Shown: piece by piece, positions 25,204 to 29,505 of the stretch
Position numbering within the stretch: position 1 is the first letter of the stretch
How the letters are laid out: each line of letters begins with the position of its first letter
Assembly: GCA_038210275.1 (NCBI GenBank)
Contig: JBBQWV010000027.1
Span: 1 to 29,505, forward strand
Direction of reading: 5' to 3'
Source of the DNA: PALSA-1296 sp038210275
GTDB lineage: Bacteria; Bacteroidota; Ignavibacteria; Palsa-1295
DNA: 29,505 nucleotides
Notes under the pieces: model-generated
Databases searched by the model: none
What the model saw: only the letters and a program-made list of their open reading frames with translations
Told to the model about the DNA's origin: nothing
Made by a program: the position numbers and the translations under genes

Positions 25204-25530
25204 TTAAAGGGAAATTTCTTCTACCGAGCCGATACTCATTGATACGAGCGGTCCTGCAAAGCTCATAAGATCTTTACCGGCAGCTTTATTTTCGTCCGAT
25301 GCCATCGCAGACTTGAATGAATCCATGTTTTCGAAATACATTGTGCATTGCAAATACGGCTGCTCGGTGATAAGCGCATTTGCCGGAGTGAGCATCTTCG
25401 TATACTTCGTTACTTCCATTTTGCGAAGACCGGGTACTTTTTTCATAAGCGGTGCGTGAACATTTGAATAATGTTCATCGAACGCCGCGGTGTCTTCCGG
25501 TTTTTTAAATAGGGCTGTAAGAGTAATCAT
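25204..25530 (-). CDS. EthD-like dimeric alpha/beta-barrel protein
   Basis: A 108-residue protein matching the EthD family: ITLTALFKKPEDTAAFDEHY, VHAPLMKKVPGLRKMEV, the AALxFxxxxxFKSAMASDE-like segment and a C-terminal VSMSIGSVEE strand. EthD proteins are ferredoxin-like dimers found next to oxidative or CoA-ester degradation genes, with unsettled chemistry. Here it lies 5 bp upstream of the atypical crotonase, suggesting the two act on one pathway. Confidence 0.85.
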   Translation of the reverse strand: MITLTALFKKPEDTAAFDEHYSNVHAPLMKKVPGLRKMEVTKYTKMLTPANALITEQPYLQCTMYFENMDSFKSAMASDENKAAGKDLMSFAGPLVSMSIGSVEEISL

Positions 25531-25558
25531 ATTATGAATTCACAATTCTCAATTTTGT

Positions 25559-25921
25559 TTAGTGTACTTTGTCACCGCCATTGCCACCTGTTGTCCCGCC
25601 GCCAGGCAGAACAGGTCCTGTACGGAAACCGAAAGGATGATTTGCCTGAGCACCTTCAACGCGTACTTCGCCATATTGCGATTCGTAGCGATCAAGATTC
25701 TCCTTCATCGCGCCGATGAGGAGCTTCATGTGTTGCGGAGTCATGATTATGCGCGAAAGCACCCGTGCTTTCGGCACTCCCGGTGTGACTCGGGTAAAAT
25801 CAATAATAAACTCAGCAGGGGAGTGCGTGATGATAGCAAGATTGGAATATATTCCCTCTGCCTCTTTTTCACCGAGTTCGATTTGTAATTGTTGTCCTTG
25901 TTGTTGGTCGTTCGTATCCAT
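25559..25921 (-). CDS. DUF3467 domain protein
   Basis: A 120-residue cytosolic protein with the DUF3467 pattern: LGEKEAEGIYSNLAIITHSP, EFIIDFTRVTPGVPKARVLSRI and MTPQHMKLLIGAMKENL. The N-terminus is Gln-rich and the C-terminus is a Gly/Pro-rich tail ending GGNGGDKVH. Function is unknown for the family. It lies 17 bp downstream of the TPR lipoprotein gene and 28 bp upstream of the EthD-like gene, within a minus-strand operon. Confidence 0.85.
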   Translation of the reverse strand: MDTNDQQQGQQLQIELGEKEAEGIYSNLAIITHSPAEFIIDFTRVTPGVPKARVLSRIIMTPQHMKLLIGAMKENLDRYESQYGEVRVEGAQANHPFGFRTGPVLPGGGTTGGNGGDKVH

Positions 25922-25938
25922 TTGTTGTTTTTATAAAA

Positions 25939-27426
25939 TTATTTGCCTTTCAATTGATCCGCTTTCTTGAAAGCCTCGGTTGATTCTTGCACACGATTTG
26001 TATGTGCATATATCGTACCGAGCGAATTCCAGTATCCCGGATCTTTTGCAACATCGGTATTCTTTAGCGCTTCAAGACCTGTTAAAGCATCTTTGCTCTT
26101 ATCTTTCTTGCCGAGAATATCGTAGTTCTCGATGAGATTCACATACGAAGAATACTCCTTCTTATCAACGGCAATAACCTTTTCGAAATACTCCGTTGAT
26201 TTATCCATCTTCTTCGAAATTGCGTCCCCCTTTATACCCTTTTTCTGATCTGCTGCTGCCCAATTCTTATAGGTTGCGGCAAGATTGTAGAGGGCAAATT
26301 CATATCCCGGATCAATATCCAAAGCCTTTTGGAATGCTCCAATAGCGCCTTCGTAATCATCAGTCTTTAACAAGACGGCGCCGTATGCTGTATATAGATT
26401 TTTCGACGGACGCTCAGCGATCATGCGCTCGTATTCAGCTTTTGCTTTCTCAGGCTGATTGAGCTTTTTGTAGATCTCCGGAATGATTGACGCTGCATTT
26501 TCATCCGATGGATCAAGTCTTTGCATTGCAATAAAAAGTGGCACTGCTTGATCGAAATACTCTTCAGCCTTTGCTTTATTATTCGCCTCAAGAGCTTTCG
26601 TACCTTTATTATAATAATAATTTGCAAGGCGAAGATAAGGCGTAATGGAGACTCGTGTCGGAAGCATACCTACTTCCGGCGTCGTTGTGAAGCGCCATCC
26701 TGTAAGTTGATACTTACGAGGCGGCTTTGCTGCTTTCTCAAAATAGAAATACCCGTCATTCGAACGGTACTGATACACACGTACACTATCCGAGCCGCCA
26801 ATAAACACCATCGTATCTTTTGAAGGGGTGCCACCGACAGCGCTTTCAACCTGAGAAGGCTCCATGCGCATCATTAGTCCGAGGGCTACACCTTGATCGT
26901 GAGTAGAGCGAACCTGTTTGAGAGCATCTTCGTAAGTTGCAATATATTTCACCGTATCGAGCGCCGAGAAATAGACATCTCCGAGTAATTCATACGTCTC
27001 CGGTTGATCAGGCGCTACTTTTATTGCCGATTCAAATAAGCCGATCGCAGCCTTTTGCTGCTCTTTACTATCGGGGTTTTGGTTATATGCTGATAGCCCG
27101 CCATTATAGAGCGCAACCCATGTATTATGACGGACGGTCTCGACTGCCGCACGGTTCTTGATAGCATAAAGCCGCGCTGTATCGATCACTTCTGCGATCT
27201 TCTCATAGAGATTGAGATCATACAAATTCTGGACGTAAAGCGCCTGTGCTTCGTCGTTGGTCGGATCGGACTTCAAGGCTTGCAGAAGCATTTCATTTGC
27301 TTTGATCCAATTATGCTGGATGCGGTAAAGTTTGGCGCTTTGCAGATCAGCTCCGCCGCAGCCAAGCAATTGAAACGACACAACAAAAATTGCAAGAAAT
27401 GCAAATGACTTAAAAGAATATTTCAT
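25939..27426 (-). CDS. Tetratricopeptide-repeat lipoprotein
   Basis: A 495-residue exported lipoprotein. The signal peptide ends in a lipobox LLGC (Cys23) followed by GG, which favours lipidation and membrane anchoring. The mature protein contains TPR-like helical pairs at both ends: about residues 30-160 (ANEMLLQALKSDPTNDEAQA; AIGLFESAIKVAPDQPETYE) and about 270-495 (AIGAFQKALDIDPGYEFALY; NSLGTIYAHTNRVQESTEAF). A non-TPR insert of about 80 residues sits between them (around 190-265). It probably scaffolds an envelope complex. It is the first gene of the minus-strand operon. Confidence 0.88.
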   Translation of the reverse strand: MKYSFKSFAFLAIFVVSFQLLGCGGADLQSAKLYRIQHNWIKANEMLLQALKSDPTNDEAQALYVQNLYDLNLYEKIAEVIDTARLYAIKNRAAVETVRHNTWVALYNGGLSAYNQNPDSKEQQKAAIGLFESAIKVAPDQPETYELLGDVYFSALDTVKYIATYEDALKQVRSTHDQGVALGLMMRMEPSQVESAVGGTPSKDTMVFIGGSDSVRVYQYRSNDGYFYFEKAAKPPRKYQLTGWRFTTTPEVGMLPTRVSITPYLRLANYYYNKGTKALEANNKAKAEEYFDQAVPLFIAMQRLDPSDENAASIIPEIYKKLNQPEKAKAEYERMIAERPSKNLYTAYGAVLLKTDDYEGAIGAFQKALDIDPGYEFALYNLAATYKNWAAADQKKGIKGDAISKKMDKSTEYFEKVIAVDKKEYSSYVNLIENYDILGKKDKSKDALTGLEALKNTDVAKDPGYWNSLGTIYAHTNRVQESTEAFKKADQLKGK

Positions 27427-27540
27427 AGGGATGCACGTTGTAAAATAAAAACGAGAGAATATGAGTCACGTACAACACGAATATACAGGATTGAATTTCG
27501 CACTCTGAGAGATTTATAAACATAGCAAACCGGGAAAATT

Positions 27541-27595
27541 CAAGTCAAAAGTCAAAACGTCAAAGTAAAAAGAGTCTCCTCTTATTTTTGACTTG
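27541..27595. repeat. Inverted repeat with AAGTCAAA units
   Basis: CAAGTCAAAA (27541-27550) is the exact complement of TTTTGACTTG (27586-27595). The left part also repeats GTCAAA three times. It may be a structured 3' or 5' region but no gene points into it. Confidence 0.5.
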
Positions 27596-27724
27596 TATCT
27601 TTTCACTTCCCTTGAGCCATAGTTAACTCCTTATAAATCAAACCACTAATATTATCAAGTTGACGGATTGCAGTGGAGAGTAAAACCCCGTTACATTGAA
27701 CCCAAAACTCTAGCACCAATTCCC

Positions 27725-27852
27725 AAAAGTTGGTCTGTAACTCTATATAATTCATCAACATCGCTCTGCACACGGGGACAGTCATTAGTCATTGGTCTTT
27801 AGTCTTTAGCAGAAAACCACTCCAAATATCTGCCCCCATTTCATCCCTCATC
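27725..27852 (-). repeat. Dispersed repeat copy B
   Basis: Reverse-complement match to copy A at the left edge. The 39-base core (27735-27773) reads on the minus strand GTGCAGAGCGATGTTGATGA then ATTATATAGAGTTACAG. The flank shares TTCTGCTAAAGACTAA. A 60-codon minus-strand frame (27603-27785) crosses it but is not credible as a gene. Confidence 0.7.
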
Positions 27853-27893
27853 CTTCATATTTCATCCTTTCCCCAAAACCTCCGGGTGAGCGA

Positions 27894-27932
27894 CTGTAAC
27901 TCCATATAATTCATAAACATCACTGTGCACAT
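27894..27932 (-). repeat. Dispersed repeat copy C (core only)
   Basis: Third copy of the 39-base core, same orientation as copy B and about 120 bp from it. On the minus strand it reads ATGTGCACAGTGATGTTTAT then GAATTATATGGAGTTACAG. All three copies keep ATGAATTATAxxGAGTTxC, differing at scattered positions. Confidence 0.65.
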
Positions 27933-27983
27933 TTGCAGAAAAAACTGACAGCCACAGCTTATAGCCGATAGTTAAAGACAACG

Positions 27984-28020
27984 TCATTGCGAGACCGGCA
28001 CCAGCCGGTCGTGGCAATCT
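27984..28020. repeat. CATTGCGAG...GTGGCAATCT palindromic repeat
   Basis: TCATTGCGAG, a 7-bp inner stem GACCGGC/GCCGGTC with ACCA loop, then GTGGCAATCT. The outer bases match the element at 21313-21367, while the inner stem is different. No second CTCGCAATGACA-type end follows, so this may be a solo half. Confidence 0.7.
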
Positions 28021-28035
28021 AAAATTTGTAAGGGT

Positions 28036-28123
28036 ATAGGTGCTCATCATTTTAGAGGTAATATACGGCAAAGAAACCCATTTGTCAAGTGCTTTTAAAA
28101 GATTTAATTTTGCGAGCACCTAT
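28036..28123. repeat. 10-bp inverted repeat bounding an 88-bp segment
   Basis: ATAGGTGCTC (28036-28045) and GAGCACCTAT (28114-28123) are perfect inverted repeats. The interior is AT-rich with no gene. It could be a tiny MITE-like element or a recombination scar; no target-site duplication is clear. Confidence 0.45.
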
Positions 28124-28152
28124 CAACTGCCATTTACCCTTCTTTTTTCTTG

Positions 28153-28192
28153 CTCCCTCTCACGGTACTCCGGGAGAGGGTTGGGGTGAGGG
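28153..28192. repeat. CCCTCTC/GAGAGGGTTGGGGTGAGG repeat
   Basis: A 7-bp stem CCCTCTC/GAGAGGG with trailing GTTGGGGTGAGG. As I recall, this is a widely dispersed bacterial intergenic repeat, which on the opposite strand encodes the HPNPLP peptide that appears in spurious short frames. It ends 44 bp before the start of the secreted protein gene at 28237. Confidence 0.6.
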
Positions 28193-28236
28193 GTATTTCC
28201 CGGAAACCACCTCTCCCATTTCTTGTTACATTCTGC

Positions 28237-29505
28237 ATGAATTTCCCACGGCGAATTGCCTATTCTTCTATAATCCTCTGCACGTTGCTGAGCATCTTTG
28301 CTGCTAGGAACCTCAATGCGCAATGGAGAAAAGTAGCTCAATTAAATTCCTTGATAAATACCATTTTTTTTAACAATGAAATTAATGGGAATCTTGGGTT
28401 GATAACTACTGGACGTACCAGTAATGATTTTGCTTTGTGGAGGACTTCGGATGGTGGAGGAACTTGGACGCAAATAAAGTCGATAATTGGTCCGGCAAGT
28501 GATTTTGCATTCAGTGATTTTACGTTTAAGGATGCTTTTACAGGGTGGATGAGCGTGACAAGCAGTTTTGGTCCCCTGAAAACAACTGATGGCGGAATAA
28601 CTTGGTATTCTCAGAGTCTTCCAAATACAGCTCATGGTGGGATATTCTATAATAAGAGAAATAAAGTTTTGATACAAAACGGTGGTGGATATGCAAGTGG
28701 TAACTCCTTTATTTCAACGGATGAGGGGATTACGTGGAAAATAATCCCATTAGGTTGCGACCAAGGTTTTTCTTTTTTTTCAACAATGCAGGGCGTAAGC
28801 GGTTGCTCTGATGCTGAGATTACAAATGATGGCGGATTCACTTGGCATTCAGTGCCGAATGTTTCCGAGTGCTACCAGCCTCTCGCTTTGAAGAATACAT
28901 CCAAATGTTTCTTTCTGAGCGAAACGAGTAATCTCTTATATCTTTCTGTCGATTTTGGCCAATCTTTTTCTGTGAGATATGATTTTACTTCATTTGGCAG
29001 TAGTCTCGACGTTGTAACTGGTTGTATTCGCGGGGATACCAACCTTCTTTTAATACAGTCGTTACTCAATGGGGCGTTTTATTCGCTGAACGATGGTCTT
29101 TCTTGGATTAATTTTTGTGGACCAAAAAATGTTTATGATACTCGCTTTTTCGTAAAAGGTGACTCTGTATTTATGGGAGATACTTCTGGTGGATTATGGC
29201 TCAATACCACAGGCATCGGCTCTAATTCAACACCACAGCTTTCTTTGACTAATGTAAACGCTGCTCCATTAAACAATTGCCAAAACTTCGACACTACATT
29301 ATCTATTACTTTTTTCGATTCCTGTAATGGCATTCAAGCGCAACTCGTAAGTGCATCAATTTCTGGCTCAAATAATTTTTTATTTTCATCTCCATCTGCT
29401 ATTCCAAGAACAATTCATCCTGATGATTCGCTTTTGATCTCTTATAATCCGAATAGCTCATCTCCTGATACCTCACAGCTTCATCTTCGTTTTCATCTTG
29501 GCTGG
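28237..29505 (+). CDS. Secreted YCF48/BNR-like repeat protein (5' part, runs off the window)
   Basis: An open frame of 423 codons without a stop to the window end. It begins MNFPRRIAYSSIILCTLLSI then FAARNLNAQW, a good signal peptide with basic n-region, hydrophobic core and AQ cleavage. The mature part has sialidase/BNR-like motifs (TSDGGGTWT, TTDGGITWY, STDEGITWK, TNDGGFTWH, LNDGLSWI), then from about residue 330 a changed segment with Cys and beta-strand character (LSLTNVNAAPLNNCQNFDTT), like the domains before a T9SS tail. A T9SS sorting domain would be expected beyond the window but is not seen. It resembles the protein at 340-2703 in plan but the two are not near-identical. Confidence 0.85.
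   Translation, partial: MNFPRRIAYSSIILCTLLSIFAARNLNAQWRKVAQLNSLINTIFFNNEINGNLGLITTGRTSNDFALWRTSDGGGTWTQIKSIIGPASDFAFSDFTFKDAFTGWMSVTSSFGPLKTTDGGITWYSQSLPNTAHGGIFYNKRNKVLIQNGGGYASGNSFISTDEGITWKIIPLGCDQGFSFFSTMQGVSGCSDAEITNDGGFTWHSVPNVSECYQPLALKNTSKCFFLSETSNLLYLSVDFGQSFSVRYDFTSFGSSLDVVTGCIRGDTNLLLIQSLLNGAFYSLNDGLSWINFCGPKNVYDTRFFVKGDSVFMGDTSGGLWLNTTGIGSNSTPQLSLTNVNAAPLNNCQNFDTTLSITFFDSCNGIQAQLVSASISGSNNFLFSSPSAIPRTIHPDDSLLISYNPNSSSPDTSQLHLRFHLGW

Larger units (their letters stand above)
27427..28236. other. Repeat-dense intergenic region
   Basis: About 810 bp without a convincing gene. In order it holds the TPR lipoprotein promoter region, an AAGTCAAA-rich hairpin (27541-27595), repeat copy B (about 27725-27852), a TTCATCC/CCTCATCC tract (about 27840-27868), repeat copy C (27894-27932), a CATTGCGAG palindrome (27984-28020), a 10-bp inverted repeat bounding 28036-28123, and a CCCTCTC/GAGAGGG element (28153-28192). 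Short minus-strand frames exist but cross these repeats. Confidence 0.7.

Noticed and set aside
27603..27785. 60-residue minus-strand frame over repeat copy B
   Set aside because: Homologous copies A and C break the frame after about 10-19 codons and no family is recognisable, so it is treated as repeat DNA.
1..27932. Phase-variable invertible system
   Set aside because: Inverted repeats exist, but no invertase or site-specific recombinase is in the window and the arms are diverged; kept only as a rearrangement hypothesis.
27862..28119. 85-residue minus-strand frame
   Set aside because: It runs through the CATTGCGAG palindrome and repeat copy C; its translation reflects repeats, not a protein.
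27427..28236. CRISPR array
   Set aside because: The repeats are palindromic, unevenly spaced and in different families; no regular repeat-spacer pattern or cas gene is present.
28123..28341. 72-residue minus-strand frame with TPHPNPLPEYRERE
   Set aside because: It overlaps the signal-peptide end of the better supported plus-strand secreted protein, and its C-terminal part is the translation of the dispersed CCCTCTC/GAGAGGG repeat. No family is recognisable in the rest.

Overview
The window reads as chromosomal DNA of a Gram-negative, didermic Bacteroidota/Chlorobi-type bacterium, probably from the Ignavibacteria/Kapabacteria side. The evidence is a T9SS type-A C-terminal sorting domain on a secreted YCF48/BNR-repeat protein, a second secreted protein of the same style at the right edge, few Shine-Dalgarno sequences, several GTG/TTG starts, and at least two exact TAnnTTTG promoter boxes. 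The placement is inferred from gene content; no rRNA is present. I see no insertion sequence, prophage, integrase or CRISPR array.

Layout. 1-339: non-coding DNA with a repeat block (copy A), simple-sequence tracts and a long inverted repeat. 340-2703: T9SS-secreted YCF48-like protein. 2789-5608: NAD kinase, convergent with cdsA and an overlapping CPBP protease. 5821-13486: an exopolysaccharide export locus (OPX/Wza-like, Wzz-like chain-length protein, Wzx flippase, Wzy/ligase-like protein, then an outer-membrane beta-barrel). 13536-16293: a cluster for tRNA decoding (tadA, tRNA-Ile2 with CAU anticodon 13 bp upstream of it, and mtaB) with an alpha/beta hydrolase between. 16296-18319: GT-C glycosyltransferase-like membrane protein and exodeoxyribonuclease III, packed behind mtaB. 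18357-20408: divergent M28-PDZ aminopeptidase and BI-1 family membrane protein. 20527-24233: acyl-CoA cluster in the order paaF-like, paaG-like, paaH/hbd-like, then FMN reductase and PrxQ peroxiredoxin. 24341-27426 (minus): probable four-gene operon of TPR lipoprotein, DUF3467 protein, EthD-like protein and an atypical MenB/BadI/Oah-like crotonase. 27427-28236: about 800 bp without a convincing gene but dense in repeats. 28237-29505: 5' part of a second secreted YCF48-like protein that leaves the window.

How the parts work together. The EPS locus supplies assembly and export machinery but no soluble glycosyltransferases, so glycan building must be encoded elsewhere. The paaF-G-H order matches the lower phenylacetyl-CoA/beta-oxidation module, while the ring-epoxidising subunits are absent here. 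Three tRNA-decoding features sit within about 2.8 kb.

The strongest unexplained signal is in the repeats. A roughly 130-bp block at the left edge recurs inverted near the right end, with a third, shorter copy beside it. A 120-bp MITE-like element lies inside the acyl-CoA cluster and its core recurs at 27984. A family of short perfect hairpins is shared between unrelated intergenic regions. I did not find a clearly new multi-gene defence or mobile system.
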